The notes: generated by a model from the letters alone, not told the origin. A stretch of 64,000 bases of DNA from Streptococcus oralis (GCF_021497885.1 NZ_CP046523.1:911501-975500); one strand, 5' to 3'. Shown: positions 39,932 to 48,604, counted from the first letter of the stretch. Program-made: numbers and translations.

Positions 39932-41369
39932 TGAGTTGGAAAGTTTAAAGAATTTTCTCTATAAACAGACCCAAGCTTTCGAGGCTGATTTGGCTGAGGC
40001 ACAGTCGACTGCGCAGAGTCTTGCCTCCAGCCAAGCGCTGCGTGGTGATGTCAAGACTGCGATTAACCATGAGTTGAATTATTACAACCTTCCCCTTCTT
40101 CAGGGCTATGTGGATTATTCTAATCTGCTTTATACTGAGTTTGACAATCTGATTTCTGACTTTGAATCAACAGTCGGTGAGAAAAGCGCAACAGCTGTCA
40201 TCAACAGTGAGGCCTTAACTAGCTTGAAGCAGAGTGTGGATGGTCTCCATTCCTCCATTGTCCGGGATATGGATGCGACGAATAAATATTATACGGAAAT
40301 TTCTGACTTGATCTTACTGAAAGCTCCCAGCAAGGATAAGCTAGATCGGGCTATTGAGGCGTCGAAACAGTCGCTTTCCGAGACGGAGAAGCGCCTGGCT
40401 GCCTTCAATGGCAAGCAGGTCACAAGTGAGTTAGATGCGATTTTAAACAATCAAAATAAGGGCTTAACGAAGGTGAGTGGGACGGTTACCATGGCCAGCC
40501 CTTATCGTAATCCTGAAGCGCTTGATATCTATCGTAATCCTCATTTCAAGAAGGCGGCAAACCGCTATCACCAGAAAGTGGATAGCCTAGCAAGGGCTTA
40601 CTTCCAGAAGAATCATCCAGGCGTTGCATTTGACAAGGACAAGGCAGGGATTGAGGAATTGCAGGCTCTTGCGAGGGAGGTGACTAAGAAGGCGGAGTAT
40701 GGAGAGGAAATCCCACCTGGTCTAGAAAATAGAGAGGATGGTTCATCGAATCAAAACTTGCCATCTTATTTATCGTCTTTATTTGGAGCGTTTAGTCAAG
40801 AAGCTTTAAAAAGTTTTATGACAGATAAAGCTATAAATGCGTTTATTCAATCTTCTTGGGAATGGTTGACACATAGTCCCCAAAATATGCAATATGGTTT
40901 GCTGGGAGCTGTTTCAGGCGGTGGGACTTATACTATTCCAGTTGATGTTAATCCTATATATAGTGGATTTGTTAAAGGAGTTGCTAAATATGGCGTACAG
41001 ACTCTAGGGGCTGCAGTGGATTTTGGCATGCAAGTTGCAGATGGAGAAAATATTGGTCATGCAGCAGTAAAGACTGGAGGACATGTAGCGATTGGTATTG
41101 GCGCTGCTAAAGTTGGGGCAGCTATAGGTAGTGCTTTTCCGGTGGTTGGTACAGTAGGTGGAGCAGCAATAGGTTTTGTTGCAGGAGTTGCAGGATCAAT
41201 GATTTTTGACTGGGTGTATGATAGTGTTGCAAAACCTTTTATAGATGATACCATTAGTAACATACAGCATGCAGCTGATACAATAGGAAAGACGGTCAAT
41301 GATGTTGGAAAAAATATCGGCGATGCTTTTACAGGAATGATGAGTGGTTTGGGAAGTGTATTTGGGTGA
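39915..41369 (+). CDS. LXG effector with glycine-zipper C-terminus, module 1
   Basis: A 484-residue T7SS effector. Residues 1 to about 200 form the helical LXG export domain. A spacer follows, and residues about 350-450 are rich in Gly/Ala repeats (for example GAAKVGAAIGSAF and GTVGGAAIGFVAGVAGS). Such glycine zippers occur in pore-forming LXG toxins such as TelE of S. gallolyticus. A membrane-depolarising role is therefore likely. The next gene encodes a polytopic membrane protein, the expected type of immunity partner. Its LXG domain is only distantly related to the three LXG genes further right. Confidence 0.85.
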   Translation: MKIKRNELESLKNFLYKQTQAFEADLAEAQSTAQSLASSQALRGDVKTAINHELNYYNLPLLQGYVDYSNLLYTEFDNLISDFESTVGEKSATAVINSEALTSLKQSVDGLHSSIVRDMDATNKYYTEISDLILLKAPSKDKLDRAIEASKQSLSETEKRLAAFNGKQVTSELDAILNNQNKGLTKVSGTVTMASPYRNPEALDIYRNPHFKKAANRYHQKVDSLARAYFQKNHPGVAFDKDKAGIEELQALAREVTKKAEYGEEIPPGLENREDGSSNQNLPSYLSSLFGAFSQEALKSFMTDKAINAFIQSSWEWLTHSPQNMQYGLLGAVSGGGTYTIPVDVNPIYSGFVKGVAKYGVQTLGAAVDFGMQVADGENIGHAAVKTGGHVAIGIGAAKVGAAIGSAFPVVGTVGGAAIGFVAGVAGSMIFDWVYDSVAKPFIDDTISNIQHAADTIGKTVNDVGKNIGDAFTGMMSGLGSVFG

Positions 41370-41370
41370 G

Positions 41371-41925
41371 ATGATGAAAGATAATTACGAAATTATTCCT
41401 GTAGGAATCTATCAAAAGCAATCTGTTTTTTATGATAAAAGCAGTCAAAAATTACTAATCAGGATAGATAAAAAAGAAAGCAGCTATAGTCAATCTTTCT
41501 TAGTGATGATTATACTGTTTATGTTGCCAATAGTTAGATGGTTAAATCAATATCTATTTATAAATATTTTATTATTTAATATTTTAATACTGATATTTGG
41601 GACAATTGCAGTTTTTTCTGTTTCGCGAATCTACGTTAAAAAGTTGTATAGAGGGATAGAATTATCTGATTTATACCTGTCAAGAGAATCATATGGTATA
41701 TTTCTTCATCAAGAAAAAAGAAATGCTAAGATTGCGATGATAACTATCATATCTTTATTTCTAATAGTTACAATTTCTGCTATTCTATATTTACTGACAT
41801 CAATCTTTTTATTCTTATTTGTTTCCGTCGGTTTACTTTTTCCTTTTTGTTTATTCTTAAATACAAAAACGAAAGAACGATATATTATTTTAAATCAATT
41901 GATAAAGGAGTTAAAGAATGAGTAA
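41371..41925 (+). CDS. Predicted membrane immunity protein for the glycine-zipper LXG toxin
   Basis: A 184-residue protein with four hydrophobic spans in two pairs (near residues 40-85 and 115-160) and short charged ends. It starts one base after the toxin stop. Topology resembles TipE-type immunity to pore-forming LXG toxins. Two ATGs (41371 and 41374) are possible. Base composition is more AT-rich than the toxin, typical of cargo immunity genes. Confidence 0.72.
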   Translation: MMKDNYEIIPVGIYQKQSVFYDKSSQKLLIRIDKKESSYSQSFLVMIILFMLPIVRWLNQYLFINILLFNILILIFGTIAVFSVSRIYVKKLYRGIELSDLYLSRESYGIFLHQEKRNAKIAMITIISLFLIVTISAILYLLTSIFLFLFVSVGLLFPFCLFLNTKTKERYIILNQLIKELKNE

Positions 41926-42214
41926 TTATTTACCTATTGGAAGTGTTGTTCAACTACAGAACGGTGATACTAAAGTGATGATTATAAATCGGTTTCCACT
42001 TTACAATAGTCGAGGAACAATTGGATATTTTGACTATTCAGCTTGTCTTTATCCTTCTGGAAATACGGATAATCAAGTTTATTTCTTCAATCATGAAAAT
42101 ATTGACAAGATTTGGTTTGAGGGATATATTGATGAAGCAGAGGAACAGTTGCAGGAGAAATTTATAGTAGAGAAAAAGAATATCTCATATCCAAGATTGA
42201 CACTTGAGCTTTAG
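41918..42214 (+). CDS. Free-standing DUF4176 protein
   Basis: A 98-residue protein with the full DUF4176 pattern: LPIGSVVQLQNGDTKVMIIN, a YSACLYPSG stretch and YFFNHENIDKIWFEGY. Unlike the longer chaperones it lacks the N-terminal extension. It follows the immunity gene with an 8-base overlap, an unusual slot for a chaperone. Confidence 0.85.
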   Translation: MSNYLPIGSVVQLQNGDTKVMIINRFPLYNSRGTIGYFDYSACLYPSGNTDNQVYFFNHENIDKIWFEGYIDEAEEQLQEKFIVEKKNISYPRLTLEL

Positions 42215-42258
42215 TAGTATCGATCAAGAGTAGCCTTACGGAGGCCATGGTTGGAAGC
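42214..42258 (+). pseudogene. Diverged scrap of an essC 3' end
   Basis: Translated in frame with the following gene, this stretch reads VVSIKSSLTEAMVG. It matches EssC near its C-terminus (VVSIKSSFTESVVG) at 11 of 14 residues and about 74 percent of bases. This looks like a recombination scar from a different essC allele. Confidence 0.7.
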
Positions 42259-42840
42259 GAATTTTCTAAAGAAACTATAGGATCTTTTTTGGATCATGTT
42301 AAAGGGAAAGTTATTGAGGAATCTAAAAATATAGGTCGTTCACTGGCGGCGACTTTGCAACCGCGTGATGCCGCAGGAAGATTTATAAAAGATAGTTCAA
42401 AAATGAGAAATTGGATAACTAGCACGCTGAAAAAAATACCGAATTCTACCAGTAAAGTTCTTGGAAATGTTGCTAAATGGGGTGGAAGAGGACTTGTTGG
42501 TCTAGGAATGTGTTCAGAAGGAAGTGACCATTATAAAGAATACCATAATGTTGGTAGAGCAGTTAGTTATGGCTTAACGGCTGGAACAGCTGGCTGGGTA
42601 GCCGGTCTTGCTGTGGGTTCAGCTTTAGCTGGAGCTCCAGTTGTTGTTGGTCTAGTTGGAGCTGTAGCAGTGGGGGCAGCTGTTTCTGTAGGTGTAAAAG
42701 CTCTGTATAAAAATGTGAAACCATTTAGAGCTGTAGTTGATGGTGCAGGAGATCTTTTAAACGGAATAGGAAAAGGAATATCTAATATCGGAAAATCATT
42801 TAGCAATCCACTCAAAGCAATTAAAGGAGTTTTTGGATAA
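42247..42840 (+). CDS. Orphan glycine-zipper toxin cassette
   Basis: A 197-residue protein without an LXG export domain. It contains a polar N-terminal part (LQPRDAAGRFIKD near residue 37) and a Gly/Ala-rich zipper region (near residues 105-160: GLTAGTAGWVAGLAVGSALA). It ends in GISNIGKSFSNPLKAIKGVFG-like sequence, similar in style to the module 1 toxin. The start lies in an essC-derived scar, so it may be a displaced toxin end that needs fusion to an LXG gene to be exported. GGAGG precedes the ATG at short distance. The residues GSEFSK just after the start also occur in the LXG domains further right. Confidence 0.7.
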   Translation: MVGSEFSKETIGSFLDHVKGKVIEESKNIGRSLAATLQPRDAAGRFIKDSSKMRNWITSTLKKIPNSTSKVLGNVAKWGGRGLVGLGMCSEGSDHYKEYHNVGRAVSYGLTAGTAGWVAGLAVGSALAGAPVVVGLVGAVAVGAAVSVGVKALYKNVKPFRAVVDGAGDLLNGIGKGISNIGKSFSNPLKAIKGVFG

Positions 42841-43526
42841 TGGAGAAAAAAGCTAACTATGTAGCCCGTGTAGTGGGGCGGCTGGATAACCGTTATTATC
42901 TAATAGAAGTCCATAACCGTCTTTATGTAATAGATTATTTTAATCCAAAGGACATCCGAAATTATTTGTGGAGATTTAATGCGTATAATAATACGGAATA
43001 CTTAATTTATGATGTGACGGAACAAGTTGAACAGTATGAAGTAAAGCCATTTAATATATGGTTAGAAAATTTTAGGAAAGTATTTGATATTGTGTCTGTT
43101 GCTTTGGTATTTTGGCTCTTATTCTTTCCTCCAAAATTCGCAAATAATCCCATGATTTTTTCTTCATGGCGAATTATTCTTATTTTATTTTTTATCGGAG
43201 CTTTGCTAATTTTTCTAGTTTTAAATTTAGGAATGGATAAAACTCTTAAATTTAATTTTCAGGATGCATTATTATTACGAGCTACAATAAAAGAAAATAA
43301 GAAAGGATCTAATTCCTCATTTTTTAAGGTTATTCAACATTTAATAACTTTTATATTGCTTTTCTCAGGGTGTCTTTTCATTGGGATTTTCAATTCAAAT
43401 TATCTCACTCTGCTATTATTTACCTTTATTGGAGGTTATTCAATTTTATTTATCTATGCTATATCAATACAATATAATTTAAATCGTTTTAAATTTCATA
43501 TTATTAAAAATACACAGGAGGCATAA
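42840..43526 (+). CDS. Predicted membrane immunity protein of the orphan zipper cassette
   Basis: A 228-residue protein with a cytoplasmic N-terminal domain and four membrane spans (near residues 80-97, 110-130, 167-185 and 192-212). Its ATG overlaps the toxin stop (TAATG). It is unrelated in sequence to the immunity protein at 41371, which fits a different pore-forming toxin. Confidence 0.7.
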   Translation: MEKKANYVARVVGRLDNRYYLIEVHNRLYVIDYFNPKDIRNYLWRFNAYNNTEYLIYDVTEQVEQYEVKPFNIWLENFRKVFDIVSVALVFWLLFFPPKFANNPMIFSSWRIILILFFIGALLIFLVLNLGMDKTLKFNFQDALLLRATIKENKKGSNSSFFKVIQHLITFILLFSGCLFIGIFNSNYLTLLLFTFIGGYSILFIYAISIQYNLNRFKFHIIKNTQEA

Positions 43527-43527
43527 A

Positions 43528-43821
43528 ATGTTATTACCATTAGGAAGTATTGTTTACCTAGCAGATGGTAACCAGAAAGTTGTGATTATTGGTCGTGGAA
43601 TGATTGTTAATCAGGAGGGGGCAGATGTTGTTTTTGACTATACAGGCTCTGTTTTTCCAGATGGTCTCAATCCAGAAGAGATTTATTATTTTAACGAAGA
43701 AGATTTTGACGAAGTCATATTTGAAGGTTACCGTAACGATGAGGAAGAACGCTATGCAAAGCTTTATCTACAGTGGTTGGAGGAAAACAAGGAGAAAGTG
43801 GTAAAAGGAAGAACGAAATAG
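43528..43821 (+). CDS. Free-standing DUF4176 protein, second copy
   Basis: A 97-residue paralogue of the gene at 41918, with LPLGSIVYLADGNQKVVIIG, VFDYTGSVFPDG and YYFNEEDFDEVIFEGY. It again follows a membrane immunity gene, here by one base. The repeated toxin-immunity-DUF4176 order suggests the trio moves as one cassette. Confidence 0.85.
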   Translation: MLLPLGSIVYLADGNQKVVIIGRGMIVNQEGADVVFDYTGSVFPDGLNPEEIYYFNEEDFDEVIFEGYRNDEEERYAKLYLQWLEENKEKVVKGRTK

Positions 43822-43849
43822 TATCATTTTTATACTATTATTTTTACCA

Positions 43850-43940
43850 GAGTAGCTTCACAGAATCGGTTGTCGGAGTGAATGAGTACAACTACTTCAC
43901 CAGCCGAGATGGTTATCGCATCAAACTTATCAGTGAATAA
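43850..43940 (+). pseudogene. essC: Scrap of the essC 3' end before module 2
   Basis: About 90 bases are nearly identical to the last codons of essC (38386-38475), including the stop. The stretch lies after a 28-base AT-rich spacer and is followed by copies of the essC terminator and the downstream promoter. No start codon is present. It marks the left edge of a second effector module acquired by recombination at the essC end. Confidence 0.93.
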
Positions 43941-44010
43941 AAGCGAGTCATTTGACTTGCTTTTATTTTTCATTCTCCTTATGGTAAAACATCAGAATTT
44001 TTGATATAAT
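43936..44010 (+). promoter_or_regulatory. Copied essC terminator and module promoter
   Basis: The hairpin AAAAGCGAGTC/GACTTGCTTTT with T run (to about 43970) is followed by TATAAT at 44005-44010. This repeats the 38475-38555 arrangement and would separate module 2 transcription from module 1. Confidence 0.8.
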
Positions 44011-44048
44011 TCTATTAACTGTAAGATTTAGTCAAAAGAGGTATAAAG

Positions 44049-44477
44049 ATGAGTGATTTTGAAGAAAAGCGGCTTGCTAGTAATGCTTATAATCGAGCGC
44101 AAGCGAGTCGCTATGAAAGTTTGGCGAATCAGTACCAGAAAGCATACGATAAGAAAAAAGCAGAGATTGAGAAGTTAGAATCTGCTAGGAAAGAACTTTC
44201 TAAGCAAATTCAATCCTATAGTGAGTTCCGCAATACAGTTTCTCAATACTCTACAACTATTTCTACAGATACCTTTAAAGGGACAAGACGTGATACATTT
44301 GATAAGACTTTATCGAAAATTGCGACGACGATGAATACGCATCAAAATGAGCATGAAATGAATTTGGCGAAGTTGGATGCAGAGATCGCAAAGCGAAAAT
44401 TGGAGCTAGGCGATTTAGGTGGTGCTATTGGAAGTGCTTGGAATGCGGTTGAAAGCTTCTTGGCAGCTATTTTTTAG
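44049..44477 (+). CDS. Small helical LXG-associated protein (DUF5082/YwqH-like), module 2
   Basis: A 142-residue coiled-coil protein, paralogous to the gene at 38582 through FKGTRRDTFDKTL and overall helical layout. Likely an LXG export partner for the effectors further right. The hydrophobic C-terminus (SAWNAVESFLAAIF) differs from the module 1 copy. Confidence 0.8.
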   Translation: MSDFEEKRLASNAYNRAQASRYESLANQYQKAYDKKKAEIEKLESARKELSKQIQSYSEFRNTVSQYSTTISTDTFKGTRRDTFDKTLSKIATTMNTHQNEHEMNLAKLDAEIAKRKLELGDLGGAIGSAWNAVESFLAAIF

Positions 44478-44489
44478 GGAGTAGGATAG

Positions 44490-44783
44490 ATGGATAAAAT
44501 AGGAATCAGTTCAGCTTCTTGGCAAAGTGTTGTTACCTCAGCACGGACTAAGGTCGCATCTGTATCAGACATTCAAGTGACAAAGATTGGAAAAACTACC
44601 TTGAATCGGATGAAATCTTTTGAGACCCTTCAAGAACAAGCGAAAAAAATTTTGAATGATTATAAGGATTTTGAAATGGAGCGTACTTCTCAAATGATTA
44701 CGGTGGGTGAAAAGATTGTGGCTGATGATAAAGCTATGGCCGGTCAGTTTGATAAGAATACAGCCAATGTGAGGTTTAAGTAA
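44490..44783 (+). CDS. Small helical LXG-associated protein (TIGR04197/DUF5344-like), module 2
   Basis: A 97-residue helical protein in the same slot and of the same length as the gene at 38985, with little direct identity. It overlaps the next start by one base. Role as an LXG-binding export partner is inferred from position and size. Confidence 0.75.
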   Translation: MDKIGISSASWQSVVTSARTKVASVSDIQVTKIGKTTLNRMKSFETLQEQAKKILNDYKDFEMERTSQMITVGEKIVADDKAMAGQFDKNTANVRFK

Positions 44784-45487
44784 TGGTTCAATACGATAAG
44801 AATAAGATTTTTACAAGTATTATTACTAGCCGTACGAGAGAGTCATTCGAAGTAGATGATACTTTGATTCAACTTGGTCAACAATTAGGAATGCGTCCGC
44901 AGATTTTGAAGGGACTCTATAAGGCTCTGAGAAAATTAGAGGATGTCTATGAGTATGTGCCAAGTTTCGGTGCAACTTTTACTTGTCATTTTGATTATGA
45001 GAACCAGGAAGCTCAGATCCATTATAATCAACTAGATCAACTATTTTCCATCACGGATTTACAGGATTTCATGGGGATTGTGGACAGTGTCTACAGTCCT
45101 ATTTATCCTTTAGGTTCTGTTGTTGAGCTAGATTTGGAGCTCTTACCAGAGGAACTCCAGAAAAGCTTAGCGGAGGGGCCAGGACCACTCGTTACGATTT
45201 CAGGCCGCAAGATGCCTCTTCAAGAAGGATTTGATGACTACGTGGTAGACTACTTGGCTCGCATCTGGCCTTTGGGTGAGATGCCTGGAATGGATGCTTT
45301 TTTCGTAAGTAACATGATGATTGAGCGACTTCGTTTTGAAGGCTATAGTGACGACTGGGAAAGTCAGTTCACAGAGGATGTTTTACGTGCGACTCAACTC
45401 TCCCAGCAACAAGTCTCGACTGCCTTTATGCGCAGTGAGGATTTTGTTCGGTATTATGAGCCGTATTTAAACACGGAGGAAGGCTAA
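44783..45487 (+). CDS. DUF4176-type LXG chaperone with N-terminal extension, module 2
   Basis: A 234-residue acidic protein. The DUF4176-like part is seen as IYPLGSVVELD, LVTISGRKM, VDYLARIWPLG and LRFEGY. Its stop overlaps the ATG of the LXG gene (TAATG). Its sequence was later copied in pieces: the last 90 bases recur at 52131, a worn version at 56375, and a middle part at 56999. This is a likely shared chaperone for the LXG genes at 45487, 52220 and 60392, which have nearly the same export domain. Confidence 0.8.
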   Translation: MVQYDKNKIFTSIITSRTRESFEVDDTLIQLGQQLGMRPQILKGLYKALRKLEDVYEYVPSFGATFTCHFDYENQEAQIHYNQLDQLFSITDLQDFMGIVDSVYSPIYPLGSVVELDLELLPEELQKSLAEGPGPLVTISGRKMPLQEGFDDYVVDYLARIWPLGEMPGMDAFFVSNMMIERLRFEGYSDDWESQFTEDVLRATQLSQQQVSTAFMRSEDFVRYYEPYLNTEEG

Positions 45488-47496
45488 TGGGATTTTATGT
45501 CGATATTGCGGAGCTTCAGAAAGCCCAAGAGGCCTATATGAAGATGGTCGCGACTGCTCAGAGTCAGTTGGATACCGCTAAAAATGGGATGAATGCCATC
45601 ATCACCAGTAATTCCATGCATGGAGAAGTTGGGAAAGCGATTACGAATGAAATCAATAATGTTCATAACCCCGTGATTGTTGGCTTAAAGAATAGCTTAG
45701 AATTTCTAGGTTCTGAGTTTTCCAAGACGATCACGGATTTTCAGAATCTTGTCGGCGAAACCTCTGCAACGGCAGTTTTAGCAGAAGAAACTTTGGATGA
45801 TGCGGTCAAGAAGCTAAATGAAGCCGATGAGAAACACAAGGTCATGGATACCAATTTCAAGAGTATCTATGATGGTATTTCGAGTCTCTATCACCTGAGT
45901 GCTCCCTTAAGCAGCACCTTCTATACTAATACCCAGACAGCCCGGAAGTATGTTCAGGATACGAAGAATAAGGTCAATGCCTTTGATAAGATGACGACAA
46001 CCAGCAGTACGGAGCAACTTTTTAGTGCTTTAAGTAGCCAGATGGCAGCTGCTGGAAGAGTGAAGAGTCTGAGTTATAGTGATCCTATTTTGACCGACTT
46101 TGTGGCGCATGAAGAACTCGGTAAAGCGATTTATGAGCTGGATCAGCAGTATGCGAAAGCCAAGGCAGAAGCGATTGAGGCTGCTAAACGCAAGGCAGAA
46201 CAAGAAGCCGCTGAGCTAGAAGCTTCATATCGCCGTCATCACCCCATCCAAGCCTGGCTGAAGGATCGCTCGAACGAGATTGGCTCCTGGTGGGGCGATG
46301 TCGTTGAGGGCACACGGAATCTACCTATTCCACAGGACTTGAAAGATACACTCTTGTTTGCGGAAGGTTTTATTGGTGCAGCTGGAAGTATGGTTTCAGA
46401 GACTGCCATCGGAGCTGTAGATTTGACTCAGATCATTGGTATTGCCGGTATTGATGGCGTCAATCGCCTAACAGGAGGTCAAACTCCAGAGTGGATGAAG
46501 CGGGACTTGAAAGGGACGGCAGATAACCTGTCTAGCCTTGCGGAGTTAGGAGTAGGAACTTACACTGCTCTGACGGATCCAGGAGCGGCTCAGCGTGGTC
46601 AAGACCCTAATGCCAGCTATGCGGATAAGGCTGCTTATCGTGCTCAAGAGACCGGAAAAGCCCTTTGGGATAAAGTTACCCATATGGATGCCTATGACGC
46701 AGGAGGCTTGACCTTTGAGATTGCCAGTCTTTTTGTCGGTCCAGCAGCTGTAGGGAAGATGGCTAAGGGGACCAAGTTAGGAGCTAAGGCAGCTGAGATG
46801 ATTAACTTAGCCAAGAACAGCACCAAAGCAAGAGTTCTCGCAAATGTCGAAAAATGGGGTTCAAAGGTTGACAGGATTCTTGCGAAGGGCGATGATGTCA
46901 TTAAGCGTTTCACCAAAAATCTACTGAAGAAAGAGCTTCCTTTCTCAGTAGGAAGCGAAGTTTTAGCTGGTGTAGGTAGAGTAGGTCATCAGCCAACAGT
47001 CGGTGAGGTCATTCAGTATTTTAAGGATAAAGCTCGGGATGTTTATTCAAAACTTTCGAGCTCCAGAGGAGGATTTTCTTGGACTCTACGTGGAGAAAAT
47101 GTTGAGATACCCAATATTTCCTTGAAAGAAATCGAGTATGCTAAAAGAGCTAGAGAAGAATATCAAAAATTAAGAAGAGAATTTGACTTAACTGTTCGAA
47201 AAGAATTTTTAAAGGATATTTCCAAAGATACTGATAAATTACGAGAGTTGGGATTCAGTGAGTCCGATATACAAAAATTAGCAGATGGTTTAGTTCCTAA
47301 AGGTTACCAAGTTCATCATCAGTTGCCATTAGATGATAGTGGAACAAATAGTTTTGAGAATCTTGTCTTAATAAAGAATGATCCTTATCATAAAGTGGTA
47401 ACTAATTATCAACGGCATATTGTTAAAGGTATGGAAGTTGGAGACTCTAAATTAGTTGATTGGCCATTCTTTACAGATAATATTTATCCAAATTAG
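45487..47496 (+). CDS. LXG effector with HNH nuclease-type toxin, module 2
   Basis: A 669-residue T7SS toxin. Residues 1 to about 220 are the LXG export domain, about 230-460 are the shared pre-toxin segment, and residues from about 490 are the unique toxin. The toxin end carries an HNH pattern: YQVHHQLPLDD (near residue 608), then FENLVLI, then DPYHKVVTNYQRH. It is thus a probable DNase of the HNH/ENDO VII group. The adjacent SMI1/KNR4-type gene is its likely immunity. It is directly coupled to the complete chaperone gene, so it is the best candidate for the currently expressed effector. Confidence 0.9.
   Translation: MGFYVDIAELQKAQEAYMKMVATAQSQLDTAKNGMNAIITSNSMHGEVGKAITNEINNVHNPVIVGLKNSLEFLGSEFSKTITDFQNLVGETSATAVLAEETLDDAVKKLNEADEKHKVMDTNFKSIYDGISSLYHLSAPLSSTFYTNTQTARKYVQDTKNKVNAFDKMTTTSSTEQLFSALSSQMAAAGRVKSLSYSDPILTDFVAHEELGKAIYELDQQYAKAKAEAIEAAKRKAEQEAAELEASYRRHHPIQAWLKDRSNEIGSWWGDVVEGTRNLPIPQDLKDTLLFAEGFIGAAGSMVSETAIGAVDLTQIIGIAGIDGVNRLTGGQTPEWMKRDLKGTADNLSSLAELGVGTYTALTDPGAAQRGQDPNASYADKAAYRAQETGKALWDKVTHMDAYDAGGLTFEIASLFVGPAAVGKMAKGTKLGAKAAEMINLAKNSTKARVLANVEKWGSKVDRILAKGDDVIKRFTKNLLKKELPFSVGSEVLAGVGRVGHQPTVGEVIQYFKDKARDVYSKLSSSRGGFSWTLRGENVEIPNISLKEIEYAKRAREEYQKLRREFDLTVRKEFLKDISKDTDKLRELGFSESDIQKLADGLVPKGYQVHHQLPLDDSGTNSFENLVLIKNDPYHKVVTNYQRHIVKGMEVGDSKLVDWPFFTDNIYPN
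46251..46870 (+). repeat. Shared pre-toxin segment, reference copy
   Basis: This part of the LXG gene, from the HHPIQAWLKDRSNE codons to the GSKVD codons, recurs with high identity at about 49188-49710, 52974-53600, 54659-55290, 58493-58826 and 61143-61770. Shorter parts occur at 47984-48230 and 63047-63120. Each copy leads into a different toxin end or a scar, so the repeat is the likely crossover site for toxin exchange. Confidence 0.92.
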
Positions 47497-47515
47497 AATA
47501 GAGGAGATATAAAAA

Positions 47516-47968
47516 ATGTGGATGAATTTTATTTCAAAAATTTCAGAAATTGAAGAAAAGTACGGAGATTCTGTTAATAGTGGAGTTCCAAATACTGTTT
47601 TTTCAGCTCTTATGAAGAAACATAACGTTTGGCCGAATGATGAAGTAATGGAAGATTATAAAAGATTTCTTTCTCAAGTAAATGGAATTGATTTTAATGG
47701 TTTCATTTTGTATGGTATTTCTCAAAAAACAAACCCAGATATTATAGATGAAGATGTCTATGATATATTTGAAATGAATATTATTTGGCATGAGGAATCT
47801 AGTAACAACAGCTATTTCTTTTTAGGTGAGAGTGGTATGAGTTGGTATGTCTATGATACTTTTGATAGAGTATATAAGGAGTTAGATTTACCTTCAGGAG
47901 ATCTAGTTAACAAGTATAGTACTCTAGACGACTTATTGGAATCTGTTTTAAAAACAGCATTGAACTAG
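47516..47968 (+). CDS. SMI1/KNR4-type (SUKH) immunity protein
   Basis: A 150-residue acidic protein. Features such as YKRFLSQVNGIDFNGFILYG and SYFFLGESGMSWYVYD resemble the SUKH/YrhA immunity superfamily, which often protects against nucleases. It is 19 bases after the HNH-type toxin, so it is probably its antidote. Confidence 0.75.
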   Translation: MWMNFISKISEIEEKYGDSVNSGVPNTVFSALMKKHNVWPNDEVMEDYKRFLSQVNGIDFNGFILYGISQKTNPDIIDEDVYDIFEMNIIWHEESSNNSYFFLGESGMSWYVYDTFDRVYKELDLPSGDLVNKYSTLDDLLESVLKTALN

Positions 47969-47977
47969 CATTAGTAG

Positions 47978-48583
47978 TTAACTCTAGAAAAATGGGGATC
48001 AAAGGTTGACAATATCCTAGCGAAGAGCAATAATGTCATTGGGAAATTTGGCGAGAAATTATTAGATACCCGAATCCCAGTCGGCATTCGTAAAGAGGCA
48101 GTTGCCTTTGCGGGAGGTATGGGAATCATGCCTGCCTTCAGCGTTGAGAGTAAGACTCTACGTGAGGTGATGCACTTCTCTAGCAAACACGCAGATTATG
48201 TGGTGAGAGGTGTAGGTGGTTCTGGAGAAGTAAGACAGCTCGTTCCGCGTAAGCTATCTGATTCAGAGAAAAAACTTTACAAGCGTCCATCAGGTTATAG
48301 GAAGAATGTAAAGGAAACTGTCTGGGATAAAGCTAAGGATGAACAAGGTGTTGTCAAAGATCCTATTACTAAAAAGGTAATGGATATTGAGGAGCCTTGG
48401 GATATGGGGCATGAACCGGGACATGAATTTAGAAAACACCAACAAAGTGCGGCTGATAGAAAAATAACTCGTAAACAATTTTTAGATGAATATAATAATC
48501 CCAATAGCTATAGACCAGAGCTACCAGAATCTAATAGAAGTCATATTGGTGAAGATAAGACGGATTTTTATTTTGGTCCATGA
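47978..48583 (+). pseudogene. Orphan GH-E nuclease toxin cassette (no LXG domain)
   Basis: The frame opens inside the shared segment (LEKWGSKVDNIL) without a start codon, continues through VGGSG and into a unique toxin end. The first ATG is at 48119. The toxin has WDMGHEPGHEFRKHQ, typical of the GH-E branch of HNH/ENDO VII polymorphic toxins, and the tail SNRSHIGEDKTDFYFGP. It lacks an export domain and a clear ribosome site. It is best read as a stored toxin end. The SUFU-type gene after it is its likely immunity. Confidence 0.8.
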
Positions 48584-48604
48584 TTTTGAAGAAAGGGACT
48601 TACT

